Source: Paracoccaceae bacterium
GTDB taxonomy: Bacteria; Pseudomonadota; Alphaproteobacteria; Rhodobacterales; Rhodobacteraceae
Assembly (NCBI GenBank): GCA_027489375.1
Contig: JAIXZW010000005.1
Location: 453,100 to 517,099, forward strand
Direction of reading: 5' to 3'
DNA: 64,000 nucleotides
Both the position numbers and the translations under genes were made by a program. Shown in pieces: positions 43,537 to 52,832 of this stretch. Below the pieces are notes generated by a model. That model did not search any database, was not told the origin of the DNA, and worked only from the letters and a program-made list of their open reading frames with translations. Numbering within the stretch: the first letter of the stretch is position 1; each line of letters starts with the position of its first letter.

Positions 43537-44970
43537 TCAGCGATGGTCGGTTTTCAGCTTCCGTTCCAGATACATGGAGTATCGGGACATGCCGAAGCAG
43601 ATGAGAAAGAAGATGACGCCGACAAAGATGTAGGGCTCCCAGTAGATGCCCTTCCAGTTGATGTCGGCGCGGACGATCTGCGTGACGCCACGCAGCGGGT
43701 CGAGAAGGCCGACGAAGCTGACCAGCGTGGTGTCCTTGAACAGCCCGATGAAGGTCGAGACGATCCCCGGAATGGAAATCTTCAACGCCTGCGGCATGAT
43801 GATCAGCCGCTGCGCCTGCCAGTAGTCGAGGCCGAGCGCATCGGCCGCCTCGTATTGCCCGCGCGGCAGGGCTGCGAGGCCGCCACGGATCACCTCGGCG
43901 ATATAGGCGGCGGCGAAGAGCGTGACGAGGATCACCACGCGCAGGATCAGGTCGAAATTCGTCTGCGGCGGCAGGAAGTATTGCAGCAGAAGCGACGCGG
44001 TAAAAAGCATCGTGATCAGCGGCACGCCACGGATGAATTCGATGAAACCGACCGACAGCGTCTTGATCAGCACCATGTCCGAACGCCGCCCCAAAGCCAG
44101 CAGGATGCCGATGGGAAGCGAGCAGGTGATGGCCGTGACCCCGATGACGAAGGCCAGAAGGAAGCCGCCGAACTGGTCGGAATTCACCGCCGTCAGGGTG
44201 GGCCACGCATCGCCCAGCGCGCCGGTGATGGCGCCCTGAACGAACAGCCAATACAGGCAGGCGGCAACGAAACCGACCGCCGTGCCCATGATGACCCCCA
44301 GACGCGGCTGGATCAGGCGATAGACCAGAACCATGACACCGAAACCGAGCAGCGTTGCCACCGGCTTCCAGATCGACCCGCCCCACAGCAGCCAGAAGGC
44401 GATGAAGGGGTAAAGGATCGTCACATAGACCAGCCGTTTCGGGGCGATCACGGAAAAGGCGAACAGCCCCGCCATCAGCACGGCGATGGCCCCGACATGG
44501 GCGATGTTGTGGTCCAGCGCCGCCAGCGACAGCACGGTCAGCACCGCCACCACGCCGATCAGCTTCGCCCCCGCCCGCAGCCCGTAATAGAGCACGGGGG
44601 CCAGCGCAACGAACATCATGCCAAAGGCAAGGATCGGCCGCCAATAGGCGTCCTGCGGGTAGAAGCCGAAGATATACTGGTGCCAGCGGGCCTTGATCAC
44701 CGCCCAGCAGGCCCCGCCTTCGGGTCCTGCGATGGTGCGGCATTCGCCCAGCGAACCGGCGTTCCACACCCCGTTCAGCCACCACGGCAGCGCCGTCACG
44801 ATGATGGAGACGACGACGAACAGCGAAACCAGCGTCAGCAGGCTGTTCAGCCAACCGGCGAACAGGTTCTCGCGCAGCCATTTGATCACCCCGCGTTCGG
44901 TGACGGGGGGCAGTTGCGGGGCCAGCATCTCGGACCGGATGAAGGCGGTTTGGGCATCGGTTTCCGACAT
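43537..44970 (-). CDS. bztC: Glutamate/aspartate ABC transporter permease
   Basis: A 477-residue inner-membrane permease, longer than ordinary His/Glu permeases because of an N-terminal region with several extra helices (about 25-230). The C-terminal half carries the permease signature EVIRGGLAALPRGQYEAADALG (EAA loop). This layout matches BztC of Rhodobacter, which pairs with BztB for glutamate, glutamine, aspartate and asparagine uptake. ATG 44970 has AAGGAG. It starts two bases past the bztB stop. Confidence 0.95.
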   Translation of the reverse strand: MSETDAQTAFIRSEMLAPQLPPVTERGVIKWLRENLFAGWLNSLLTLVSLFVVVSIIVTALPWWLNGVWNAGSLGECRTIAGPEGGACWAVIKARWHQYIFGFYPQDAYWRPILAFGMMFVALAPVLYYGLRAGAKLIGVVAVLTVLSLAALDHNIAHVGAIAVLMAGLFAFSVIAPKRLVYVTILYPFIAFWLLWGGSIWKPVATLLGFGVMVLVYRLIQPRLGVIMGTAVGFVAACLYWLFVQGAITGALGDAWPTLTAVNSDQFGGFLLAFVIGVTAITCSLPIGILLALGRRSDMVLIKTLSVGFIEFIRGVPLITMLFTASLLLQYFLPPQTNFDLILRVVILVTLFAAAYIAEVIRGGLAALPRGQYEAADALGLDYWQAQRLIIMPQALKISIPGIVSTFIGLFKDTTLVSFVGLLDPLRGVTQIVRADINWKGIYWEPYIFVGVIFFLICFGMSRYSMYLERKLKTDHR

Positions 44971-44972
44971 GC

Positions 44973-46274
44973 TCAACGCTCCTTCAGTTTGACGGCAGAG
45001 TTGAAGGCGTTCATCAGCGACGAGATCAGCAGGCTGATGGTCAGGTAGATCAGCATCATCAGAAGCATGCACTCAAGCTCGCGCCCCGTCTGGTTCAGCG
45101 TGATCCCCCCCAGCGTGCCGCGCAGGTCGAGGTAGCTGACCGCGATGCCGAGCGAGGTGTTCTTCGTGAGGTTCAGGTATTGCGAGATCAGCGGCGGGAT
45201 GATGACCCGCAACGCCTGCGGCAGGATGATCAGGTTCATCGTGCGACCGGGGCGCAGGCCGAGCGCATAGGCGGCTTCGGTCTGGCCACGGCTGATGGCC
45301 ATGACGCCGCCACGCACCGCCTCGGCAATGAAGGCGCCGGTGTAGAGCGAAAGCGCGATCAGCAGCGCGGTGAAGGAGTGCATCACAAGGATGCCGCCCT
45401 GAAAGTTGAAGCCCTTCGACACGCCATTCTCGTCGGTCGGGAAGGCGGGGATGTCCAAATGGAAGCCAAGCGCGAAGAGCAGCAGGACGACGGGCAGCAC
45501 CAGCACGGCAAGGCTTTTCCACCACGTGACGGGCCGGATGCCGATATCTTCCTGCACCAGCCGCGCCTTGCGACGGATCGCGCGGTTGACGAGGATCGAC
45601 CCCACGACCACGGCCAGGATGGCAAGGAAGGACAGGTTCACCGGAACCGAGCCGAGGTGCAACACCCCCAAAGGCCGCTCGAACAGCGGGGCGGGGATGT
45701 TCCAGCCGCGGTTGGTGATGGCGACCGTGTCGAACAGGAGCTTTTGCGCGGCGGGTTCGGTGCCGTTCTGCACCATATCCGCCGTGACCTTGAAATCCTT
45801 GGGCTGCGGCGCGGTTTCCGAGGTGACGACGAAGACGACGATGATCCAGAGCAGCAGCGGCACGTTGCGGAAAGCCTCGACATAGACCGTCATCAGCCGA
45901 CCCACGAGCCAGTTCTTCGACAGACGCAGCACGCCCGCGAAGACGCCGATGATCGTGGCGAAGATGCAGCCCCAGAAGGCCACCACCAGCGTATTCAAAA
46001 GCCCGATGATCGCGGCGCGGCCATGCGTGCTGTCGTTGGTATAGGGGATGAGCTGCTGCTCGATATCATATCCGGCGCGGTTCCAGAGGAAGCCGAAGTT
46101 GATATCCTTGTCCTTGGCGGCAAGGTTCGCAATCGTATTGTCCACCAGCCATGCAATGCCCAGAAGAACGAGGATCAGGACGATCACCTGAATGGTGAAG
46201 GACCGGAACCGCGTATCGTAAATGAGCATGGAAAGCCGAAAGCCATCTTTCGGCGCCTCGGAGGCCATCGCCAT
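44973..46274 (-). CDS. bztB: Glutamate/aspartate ABC transporter permease
   Basis: A 433-residue inner-membrane permease, partner of BztC. It has eight or so hydrophobic segments and two EAA-type parts; the cytosolic loop AEAVRGGVMAISRGQTEAAYALG is near 330. It begins at ATG 46274 behind AGGGGAA, 131 bases after bztA, where a hairpin (46371-46396) could lower permease expression relative to the binding protein. Confidence 0.95.
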   Translation of the reverse strand: MAMASEAPKDGFRLSMLIYDTRFRSFTIQVIVLILVLLGIAWLVDNTIANLAAKDKDINFGFLWNRAGYDIEQQLIPYTNDSTHGRAAIIGLLNTLVVAFWGCIFATIIGVFAGVLRLSKNWLVGRLMTVYVEAFRNVPLLLWIIVVFVVTSETAPQPKDFKVTADMVQNGTEPAAQKLLFDTVAITNRGWNIPAPLFERPLGVLHLGSVPVNLSFLAILAVVVGSILVNRAIRRKARLVQEDIGIRPVTWWKSLAVLVLPVVLLLFALGFHLDIPAFPTDENGVSKGFNFQGGILVMHSFTALLIALSLYTGAFIAEAVRGGVMAISRGQTEAAYALGLRPGRTMNLIILPQALRVIIPPLISQYLNLTKNTSLGIAVSYLDLRGTLGGITLNQTGRELECMLLMMLIYLTISLLISSLMNAFNSAVKLKER

Positions 46275-46370
46275 CGTCTATATTCCCCTGTTTCCGGCCT
46301 GATTTCCGGCTTTTTGCCAGTTATGCCGCGGTTCGCCGCGCAGGTCGGAGTTCATTCGAAAGGTAGAAGT

Positions 46371-46396
46371 CGGGCGCGTGGAGGCCCACGCGCCCG
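46371..46396 (-). terminator. Hairpin between bztA and bztB
   Basis: CGGGCGCGTGG/CCACGCGCCCG stem with a four-base loop, no U-tract, 10 bases after the bztA stop. Probably an mRNA stabiliser or attenuator that lets the binding protein be made in excess, as is common in ABC operons. Confidence 0.65.
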
Positions 46397-46405
46397 GTTT
46401 TCGGA

Positions 46406-47422
46406 TCAGCGCAGCGGCGGCGCGTATTGCAGACCACCCTGGGTCCACAGCGCGTTCAGGCCGCGGGCCAGACCGATCGGGGTAGCGGTCCCGATGTTGG
46501 CTTCGAAGATTTCGCCGTAGTTGCCGTTGGCGGCGATGGCGTTCTTGGCCCAGTTGTTGTCCAGACCCATCATCACACCGGCATCGCCTTCGAGGCCGAG
46601 CAGACGGCGCACTTCGGGGTCGGTCGAGGAGGCGGCAACCTCTTCGATGTTCGCCTTGGTGATACCTTTCTCTTCGGCGATCAGCAGTGCGTAGAAGGTC
46701 CAACGGACAACATCGCCCCACTGGTTGTCACCGTGGCGAACGGCCGGCCCGAGCGGCTCTTTCGAGATGATCTCGGGAAGGATGATGTGGTTTTCCGGAT
46801 CCGCCATCGTTGCGCGCGAGGCAGCCAGACCCGAAGCGTCGGTGGTGTAGGCGTCGCAGGCACCGGCCAGATACTGGCGCTGCGCTTCCGAGTCGTCCTG
46901 CACGGTGACGGGGGTATAGCTGATGTTGTTGAACTTGAAGAAGTCGGCGAGGTTCAGTTCGGTCGTCGTGCCGGTCTGGATGCAGACCGTCGCGCCATCG
47001 AGCTCCTTGGCCGAGGAAACGCCAAGGTCCTTTTTGACCATGAAGCCCTGACCATCGTAGTAGTTGACGGCGACGAAGTCGAACTTCAGGTCGGTATCAC
47101 GGCTGTAGGTCCAGGTGGAGTTGCGGACCAGAAGGTCGACTTCGCCCGAAGCCAGCGCGGTGAAACGGGTTTCGCCGGTGGTGGGAACGAATTTCACCTT
47201 GGCCGGATCGCCCAGAACGGCGGCAGCGACGGCGCGGCAGAGCGACACGTCGAAGCCGACCCAGTTGCCGTTCGCATCGGGTGCGCCGAAGCCGGTCAGG
47301 CCGGTGTTCGAACCGCAGAGCAGTTCGCCACGGGCCTTGACGTCATCCAGAGTCGCAGCCGAAGCAACGCCCGCCGAAAGGGCAGCAGCGGCAACGGCAC
47401 CGAGGAATACGGATTTCTTCAT
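46406..47422 (-). CDS. bztA: Glutamate/aspartate-binding periplasmic protein
   Basis: The 338-residue solute-binding protein of the Bzt system. A signal peptide of about 22 residues ends at AGVASA, followed by ATLDDVKARGELLCGSNTGL and the PBP family 3 region (GFDVSLCRAVAAAVLGD, TRFTALASGEVDLLVRNSTW). Two cysteines (near residues 36 and 62) may form a disulphide. First gene of bztABCD; ATG 47422 behind GGAAGAGG. Confidence 0.96.
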   Translation of the reverse strand: MKKSVFLGAVAAAALSAGVASAATLDDVKARGELLCGSNTGLTGFGAPDANGNWVGFDVSLCRAVAAAVLGDPAKVKFVPTTGETRFTALASGEVDLLVRNSTWTYSRDTDLKFDFVAVNYYDGQGFMVKKDLGVSSAKELDGATVCIQTGTTTELNLADFFKFNNISYTPVTVQDDSEAQRQYLAGACDAYTTDASGLAASRATMADPENHIILPEIISKEPLGPAVRHGDNQWGDVVRWTFYALLIAEEKGITKANIEEVAASSTDPEVRRLLGLEGDAGVMMGLDNNWAKNAIAANGNYGEIFEANIGTATPIGLARGLNALWTQGGLQYAPPLR

Positions 47423-47508
47423 TCTTACCTCTTCCTGAGTTGGACTGCATCAAGCAGTGCTTTGTTCTTATTCTAGCCGGCCTGGCGAGGCTCCCCTCTG
47501 ACGGCTCA

Positions 47509-47562
47509 ACCTTACCGGTCCGACCAACTTGTTCAAATCGGTTTGACAGGTCAAGCCAAACC
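47509..47562 (-). promoter_or_regulatory. Upstream region of bztA with dyad symmetry
   Basis: Contains a possible promoter TTGAAC (47536-47531), 16 bases, TAAGGT (47514-47509) and just upstream a dyad at 47540-47562: outer arms GGTTTG/CAAACC and inner TTGAC/GTCAA. The dyad is a candidate operator for control of amino-acid uptake. Confidence 0.35.
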
Positions 47563-47654
47563 ATATCGGTCCCGAAAAGCTAATTCCGAACCAATTGCTT
47601 AGGTATGATCAAAGACTGGCAGGACAAGGCTTGCCGCAAAAAGAAGCGCGATTG

Positions 47655-48362
47655 TCACCCGCACAATGCGTAGAATCGGCCTGCTTGCAGGAAATCGGCC
47701 TCGCGGCGGGCGGCGAGTTCGGCGGCTTCCTCGTCGTCGCCCCATTGCTCGATTTGCCATGCCTCGTCTATGCGCGACAGTGCCCATGCCTCGGGCGTCG
47801 AAATGCGCCCACGGGTCACGGCAAGTGCAAGGACGAGCGAACCCGAAATGGCGACGAGGTCGTGGAAGGCCGCAAGCTGGAACGGCGTCATTGCCGCCAC
47901 CGGCGCACGCAGGGCGGCGAGCGAAGCGGAGGGTTGCGCGATATGCATGACGCCCGCCGTGACCGTCAGAGGGGCCGAAAAGGTGGTTTCCGCCCAAGCC
48001 AGCAAGGGATTCCAAGCCCGTGCCTGCCGTTCGACCAGAGGTTCGGGGCCAGTCGCGCGATAGCACAGCAGATCGGACCCGCCGTATTCGGCCAGCATCC
48101 CGACAACGGCGTCGAATTGCGGAACGACCTTGTCCAGCGCCGAGTTTGCAGAGCGCGTGAACGGCATCGTCTCGGGCTTGACCGCACCTTGCTGCGCGTC
48201 CCATTCGGCGGCGATTTCCGCGGCCAGCGCACGGGTCGGCACGACCAGCAAGGTCTTGGCCGGAGTCTTGACGGCGCGGCCGTCAAGCTGGACGGTGTAA
48301 CCGTTTTCCGCTTCTTCTACAGTGGCTTGCTTCCAGAAGCGCTTGGCCTTCCATGCACTCAC
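47655..48362 (-). CDS. ATP12-family F1-ATPase assembly chaperone
   Basis: A 235-residue protein of the ATP12 family, required in mitochondria and alphaproteobacteria for assembly of the alpha subunit into F1. Motifs: KRFWKQATVEEAENGYTVQLDGR, PFTRSANSALDKV and the C-terminal AWALSRIDEAWQIEQWGDDEEA with the conserved Trp/Glu block. Start is GTG 48362 overlapping the TGA of the RluA-type gene. It is the end of a crcB-rlu-atp12 run on the minus strand. Confidence 0.92.
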   Translation of the reverse strand: MSAWKAKRFWKQATVEEAENGYTVQLDGRAVKTPAKTLLVVPTRALAAEIAAEWDAQQGAVKPETMPFTRSANSALDKVVPQFDAVVGMLAEYGGSDLLCYRATGPEPLVERQARAWNPLLAWAETTFSAPLTVTAGVMHIAQPSASLAALRAPVAAMTPFQLAAFHDLVAISGSLVLALAVTRGRISTPEAWALSRIDEAWQIEQWGDDEEAAELAARREADFLQAGRFYALCG

Positions 48363-49405
48363 TTGAACACCTCGAACGGGTCGGCGGGGACGTCGGTTTC
48401 CTTCCAGTCGAGCGTTTTCCACGTGCGGGCCATGTGGTCGGGCAGCGGAGCGGTAAAGGTCATCAGCTTCTTCGTGATCGGGTGTTCGACGGTCAGCATG
48501 CGGGCGTGCAGGTGCAGCTTGCGGCTCAGGTCGCCACCGATGGAGGCGCCCCAGCCATCGCCCATATTCTCTTGCTCGGACCCGCCGTATTTGCCGTCGC
48601 CAAGGATCGGGTGGCCGATTTCGGACATATGGGCGCGAAGCTGGTGGGTGCGGCCGGTGACGGGTTCCAGCGCCATCCACGACAGGCGGGTGCCAAGGAA
48701 CCAGAGCGTGAAGTAATCGGTATGCGCCCGCTTGGCATCGGGGTAATCGGCCATCTTGGCGGGATGGACGCAGACCATCTTCTCGCCCTCGCCCCGCTTG
48801 CCGTGGCCGGGGGCTTTCATAAGACCGTATTTGATCGACCCCTGCCGCGGGTTCGGGACACCTGCCACCACGGCCCAGTAAATCTTGCGCGTATTGCGGT
48901 GGCGGAGCGCTTCGGACAGCGCGCGCGCCACGCGGTCGGTGCGGGCCAGCATCAGGACGCCGGAGGTGTCCTTGTCGAGGCGGTGGACCAGCTTGGGGCG
49001 GTCCTTGTAGCCGAACTTCAGCGCCTCGGTCAGGCCGTCGACATGGCGGTCGCCTTGGCCGGAGCCGCCCTGGCTGGGCAGTCCGGGGGGCTTGTTCAGG
49101 ACGATCATATGCTCGTCCTTGAAGATGACGCAGTCCTGAATCATCTTTGTGTCAGCGGCACTTACGCCATCCGTCTTGGGCCGCGAGGGGGCCTTTTCGT
49201 CGGGCAGCGGGGGGACGCGGATGGTCTGGCCGGGGACGATCCGGTCGGACCCCTTGGCCCTTGCGCCATCGACGCGGACCTGACCCGTGCGGCACATCTT
49301 TTCGACGGCACCCTGGGTGATCTGGGGGAAGCGCCGTTTGAACCAGCGGTCGAGGCGCTGTTCGCCCTCGTCTTCGGAGACGGTCAGAAGTTTCACGCCG
49401 CTCAT
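48359..49405 (-). CDS. rluC: RluA-family 23S rRNA pseudouridine synthase
   Basis: A 348-residue pseudouridine synthase with an N-terminal S4 domain (EQRLDRWFKRRFP, residues 15-27) and the RluA catalytic motif HRLDKDTSGVLMLA with nucleophile Asp144. With the S4 domain it suits RluC/RluD-type modification of 23S rRNA; RluC is the better fit by length, not certain. ATG 49405 is behind GGAG at eight bases. It follows crcB by two bases and overlaps the ATP12 gene by four. Confidence 0.85.
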   Translation of the reverse strand: MSGVKLLTVSEDEGEQRLDRWFKRRFPQITQGAVEKMCRTGQVRVDGARAKGSDRIVPGQTIRVPPLPDEKAPSRPKTDGVSAADTKMIQDCVIFKDEHMIVLNKPPGLPSQGGSGQGDRHVDGLTEALKFGYKDRPKLVHRLDKDTSGVLMLARTDRVARALSEALRHRNTRKIYWAVVAGVPNPRQGSIKYGLMKAPGHGKRGEGEKMVCVHPAKMADYPDAKRAHTDYFTLWFLGTRLSWMALEPVTGRTHQLRAHMSEIGHPILGDGKYGGSEQENMGDGWGASIGGDLSRKLHLHARMLTVEHPITKKLMTFTAPLPDHMARTWKTLDWKETDVPADPFEVFK

Positions 49406-49407
49406 GG

Positions 49408-49764
49408 TCAGGCTCCGCGGGCAAGGGCCGCGCCGAGGGCGACGGCGGAAAGGGAAAGGACGACTGAGAGGCCCACGTAAAGCGCGGCCTGCGCGGGTTG
49501 ACCGCCCTGCCACAGCTTGAGGGCGTCGAGCGAGAAGGCGCTGAATGTGGTGAAACCGCCAAGGATTCCGGTCATCAGAAGCGGGTGGTTGCGCGGGCCG
49601 AACTGGGCGAAGAAGACGCCCATCACAAAGCAGCCCGCCACGTTCACCGCAAGGGTTCCAAGCGGCCAAGCAGGTGCGATCCGCGCCGCGCCGAGCACGG
49701 TGAGGTAGCGCAACACAGAGCCGATGGCACCGCCGAGGGCGACTTGGAACAGGGTCGAGATCAT
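49408..49764 (-). CDS. crcB: Fluoride exporter CrcB/Fluc
   Basis: A 118-residue four-helix membrane protein forming a dual-topology dimeric fluoride channel. Features: GGAIGSVLRYL at helix 1, the NVAGCFVMG helix 2 with the polar Asn, and GGFTTFSAFS, the conserved phenylalanine box in helix 3. It begins at ATG 49764 behind a G run. No fluoride riboswitch is evident upstream; the leader instead contains a relative of the TGCATC motif (49889-49906). Confidence 0.94.
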   Translation of the reverse strand: MISTLFQVALGGAIGSVLRYLTVLGAARIAPAWPLGTLAVNVAGCFVMGVFFAQFGPRNHPLLMTGILGGFTTFSAFSLDALKLWQGGQPAQAALYVGLSVVLSLSAVALGAALARGA

Positions 49765-49888
49765 CCCCCGTCTGTCGGCCCACGGGGCGGATTTGTCAAC
49801 CTTTGCTGGCCCTGCGGCGATGCACAGCCGATGCCGAGGGAATGCGGCCGGGCGGGGTCCGGCAGAGCGTTGAAACGGCGACTCCCGG

Positions 49889-49906
49889 ATGCACAGGTGA
49901 TGCAGA
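49889..49906 (-). repeat. Dispersed TGCATCACCTGTGCAT motif
   Basis: Minus strand reads TCTGCATCACCTGTGCAT, identical to the motif in the array at 39397-39737. It lies between crcB and rarA. Confidence 0.7.
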
Positions 49907-49991
49907 CGATTGGAGCGATGGCTTAACGCCACGTTCATCCTTTGCTGCCAGATTCGGGGCAAGGCAGGTCCGCATCCCGGCAAAGGTGCGG

Positions 49992-51302
49992 TCACGGCCC
50001 CTGACGTTTGGCACGGAGTTTGGCGAAATACTCGATGCGTTTTTTCAGATCGCGCTCGAACCCGCGTTCGGGGGGCGCATACCAGACGGGGCGCTTCATG
50101 CCCTCGGGGAAGTAGTCCTGACCCGAGAAGGCGTCCTCTTGGTCATGGTCATAGGCATAGCCTGCGCCATAGCCGATGTCCTTCATCAGGCGCGTCGGGG
50201 CGTTCAGGATGTGCTTGGGCGGCGGGTGGCTGCCGGTTTCCCGCGCGGCGACGCGGGCGGCTTTGTAGGCCGTGTAGACCGCGTTCGATTTCGGCGCGAG
50301 GGCGAGGTAGACGACGGCTTGCGCAAGGGCGAGTTCGCCTTCGGGGCTGCCAAGCCGTTCATAGGTCTGCCAGCCTTGCAGGCAGACGTCCTGCGCCTGC
50401 GGATCGGCAAGGCCGATGTCTTCGACCGCCATGCGTGTCAGGCGGCGGGCAAGGAAGCGGGGGTCCTCGCCGCCCTCGAGCATGCGCGCAAACCAGTAAA
50501 GTGCGGCATCGGGGTCCGATCCGCGGATGGATTTGTGCAGCGCGGAGATGAGGTTGTAATGCTCGTCCCCCGATTTGTCATATCGCGTGGCCCGCCGCAT
50601 GAGGCGGGTGGAAAGCTGGCTGCGGTCGAGCGGGCGGTCGATCCGCCACGCGGACACCTGTTCGATCAGGTTCAGAAGCGCGCGGCCATCGCCATCGGCC
50701 ATTTCAAGCAGCGCCTCGCGCGCCTCGCCCGTCAGGGGCAGGTTGCGGTTCATCTCTTTTTCCGCCCGCTGCGCCATATGTTCGAGGTCGGTGAGCGAGA
50801 GCCGTTCCAGCACGATGACCTGCGCGCGCGACAGAAGCGCTGCGTTCAGCTCGAAGCTGGGGTTTTCGGTGGTCGCGCCGACAAGGAGGATGGTCCCATC
50901 CTCCATATGCGGAAGGAAGCCGTCCTGCTGCGCCTTGTTGAAGCGGTGGATTTCGTCGACGAACAGAAGCGTCCCCTGCCCGTTCTGGCGGCGGATGCGG
51001 GCGGATTCGAACACCTTCTTCAGGTCCGGCACGCCGGTGAAGATGGCGCTGATCTGCACGAAGGCGAGGTCGGTTTCATCGGCCAGAAGGCGGGCGATGG
51101 TCGTCTTGCCCACGCCGGGTGGTCCCCAGAGGATGAGCGACGACAGGCTTTTCGCCGCCAGCATCGCGCCAAGCGGGCCTTCGGGCGAAAGCACATGGCC
51201 CTGCCCGATCACATCCGACAGGCGGCGCGGACGCAGCCGGTCGGCCAGAGGGCGCGGGCCTTCGGGCGTGTCTTTGGGGGTGGTGTCGAACAGGTCGGCC
51301 AT
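49992..51302 (-). CDS. rarA: Replication-associated recombination protein A (RarA/MgsA)
   Basis: A 436-residue AAA+ ATPase related to clamp loaders, acting at stalled forks. It has Walker A GPPGVGKTT (60-68), Walker B LLFVDEIHRFNKAQQD (about 111-126), sensor TTENPSFELN, and a C-terminal tetramerisation region ending PVWYAPPERGFE. Length is normal. It is transcribed toward crcB and is 38 bases after the DegP-like gene. Confidence 0.95.
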   Translation of the reverse strand: MADLFDTTPKDTPEGPRPLADRLRPRRLSDVIGQGHVLSPEGPLGAMLAAKSLSSLILWGPPGVGKTTIARLLADETDLAFVQISAIFTGVPDLKKVFESARIRRQNGQGTLLFVDEIHRFNKAQQDGFLPHMEDGTILLVGATTENPSFELNAALLSRAQVIVLERLSLTDLEHMAQRAEKEMNRNLPLTGEAREALLEMADGDGRALLNLIEQVSAWRIDRPLDRSQLSTRLMRRATRYDKSGDEHYNLISALHKSIRGSDPDAALYWFARMLEGGEDPRFLARRLTRMAVEDIGLADPQAQDVCLQGWQTYERLGSPEGELALAQAVVYLALAPKSNAVYTAYKAARVAARETGSHPPPKHILNAPTRLMKDIGYGAGYAYDHDQEDAFSGQDYFPEGMKRPVWYAPPERGFERDLKKRIEYFAKLRAKRQGP

Positions 51303-51340
51303 GCGGACAAGATTAGCCGCAGGGCCGGGGGGTGGAAAGG

Positions 51341-52732
51341 TCAGAAGCGGAAGCGCAGGCGGATCGCGCGGCCTTCACGGATCAGGTCCACGGCCCAGAT
51401 GCGGGTCGGCTCCTGTGCGGCGGCGGCGACATCGGCGGTGGTGGCGATGGACACGCCGTTGATCGCCATGAGGATATCGCCGCGCTGCAATCCGGCGCGG
51501 GCCGAAAGGGATTGCGCATCGGTGACGACGACCCCTTCGGCATCGAAGGGAAGGTCGAATTCCGCCATGACCGCAGGGTTGATGCGGGCCACGGAAAGAC
51601 CGTTGAGCGCCACGTCTTCGGTGATGGTCAGCGCCTCGCGGTCGGGGGTGTCGGGGGCGGTGGCAAGGGTCACTTCCTCGGACATGGCCTGCCCGCCGCG
51701 CAGCCAGTCCACACGGGCGCTGGCCCCGAGGCCGAGCGAGGCGAGGCGGAACATGATTTCCTGCGGGGTATTGGTCGGTTCGCCGCCGATGGACAGGATG
51801 ACGTCGCCCGTTTGCAGCCCCGCGGCGGCAAAGGGGCTGGCGGGGTGGAGCGCCGAGACGAGCACCCCGTCGGGGCGCGGCAGGCCAAGCGATTCGGCCA
51901 GACTGGCGTCCATCGCCTGCCCCGAAATCCCCGCCCAAGGGCGCTGGAACAGGCTTGCGCCGGATTCGGCCTGTTTCACGATGCTGGCGACAAGGTTGGC
52001 GGGAATGGCGAAGCCGATCCCGTTCGAGCCGCCGCCGCGTGACAGGATCGCGGTGTTGATGCCGACAAGGCGGCCTTGGGTATCGACAAGGGCACCGCCC
52101 GAATTGCCGGGGTTGATGGCCGCATCGGTCTGGATGAAATACCCCGAGCCGTTGCCAAGCTGCATGGTCGACCGGGCAAGGCCCGAGATGATGCCCGACG
52201 AAACGGTCTGCCCCACGCCGAAGGGGTTGCCGATGGCGAGGACGAGATCGCCCACCTCGACCTCGTCCGAGTTGCGCAGGGGGATGAAGGGGAGGTCGCT
52301 CGCCCCTTCGAGTTTCAGGACGGCAAGGTCGGCGGCTTCGTCGCCGAGGATCACCTTTGCCGCATATTCGCGGCGATCGTTGAGGACGACGCGGATTTCG
52401 GTGGCTTGGCCAACCACGTGGAAGTTGGACACGACGATCCCGTCCGCCGACAGCACCACGCCCGAGCCGAGCGAGTTCTGCACGCGGGGTTGGGCGGGGC
52501 CGAAATTGCGGAAGAATTGCTCGAAGATCGGGTCGCCGGCAAAGGGGCTGGCGCGGTCTTCGACCACACGCGATGCGTAGATGTTCACCACGGCGGGGGC
52601 GGTGGCTTTGACGACGGGCGAGAAGCTTTGGGCGATCTGCGCCTGCGAGTCCGGCACGGTCTGGGCTGTTGCGGTGAGGGGGAAAAGGCAGAGCGCGATC
52701 AGGCAGAGCGGGCGGGCGACGGTGCGGAACAT
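51341..52732 (-). CDS. degP: DegP/HtrA-family periplasmic serine protease
   Basis: A 463-residue exported protease/chaperone. Signal peptide about 1-24 (ending ATAQ), trypsin-fold with His105, Asp135 and Ser211 in NPGNSGGALVD, then two PDZ domains (about 265-345 and 380-460). Family role is quality control of envelope proteins. The start ATG 52732 is behind AGAGG. It is downstream of the luxI gene on the same strand, across about 100 bases. Confidence 0.94.
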   Translation of the reverse strand: MFRTVARPLCLIALCLFPLTATAQTVPDSQAQIAQSFSPVVKATAPAVVNIYASRVVEDRASPFAGDPIFEQFFRNFGPAQPRVQNSLGSGVVLSADGIVVSNFHVVGQATEIRVVLNDRREYAAKVILGDEAADLAVLKLEGASDLPFIPLRNSDEVEVGDLVLAIGNPFGVGQTVSSGIISGLARSTMQLGNGSGYFIQTDAAINPGNSGGALVDTQGRLVGINTAILSRGGGSNGIGFAIPANLVASIVKQAESGASLFQRPWAGISGQAMDASLAESLGLPRPDGVLVSALHPASPFAAAGLQTGDVILSIGGEPTNTPQEIMFRLASLGLGASARVDWLRGGQAMSEEVTLATAPDTPDREALTITEDVALNGLSVARINPAVMAEFDLPFDAEGVVVTDAQSLSARAGLQRGDILMAINGVSIATTADVAAAAQEPTRIWAVDLIREGRAIRLRFRF

Positions 52733-52832
52733 GGGCAACCTCTGGCAACGCGGGGCCGCCCTTGGGTATGGAAGCCAAGGGCGGCCCGCGCAAGGGTGGG
52801 CCGTTCACAAGCAGGTGCGCTCGGGTCCGCGG

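Noticed and set aside
42763..45048. Plus-strand open frame of about 761 codons opposite bztD and bztC.
   Set aside because: Antisense artefact: composition is Asp/Gln/His-rich without domains, while the minus strand encodes intact transporter genes.
49765..49990. Fluoride riboswitch upstream of crcB.
   Set aside because: No recognisable pseudoknot-forming conserved core; the leader instead holds a dispersed repeat motif.
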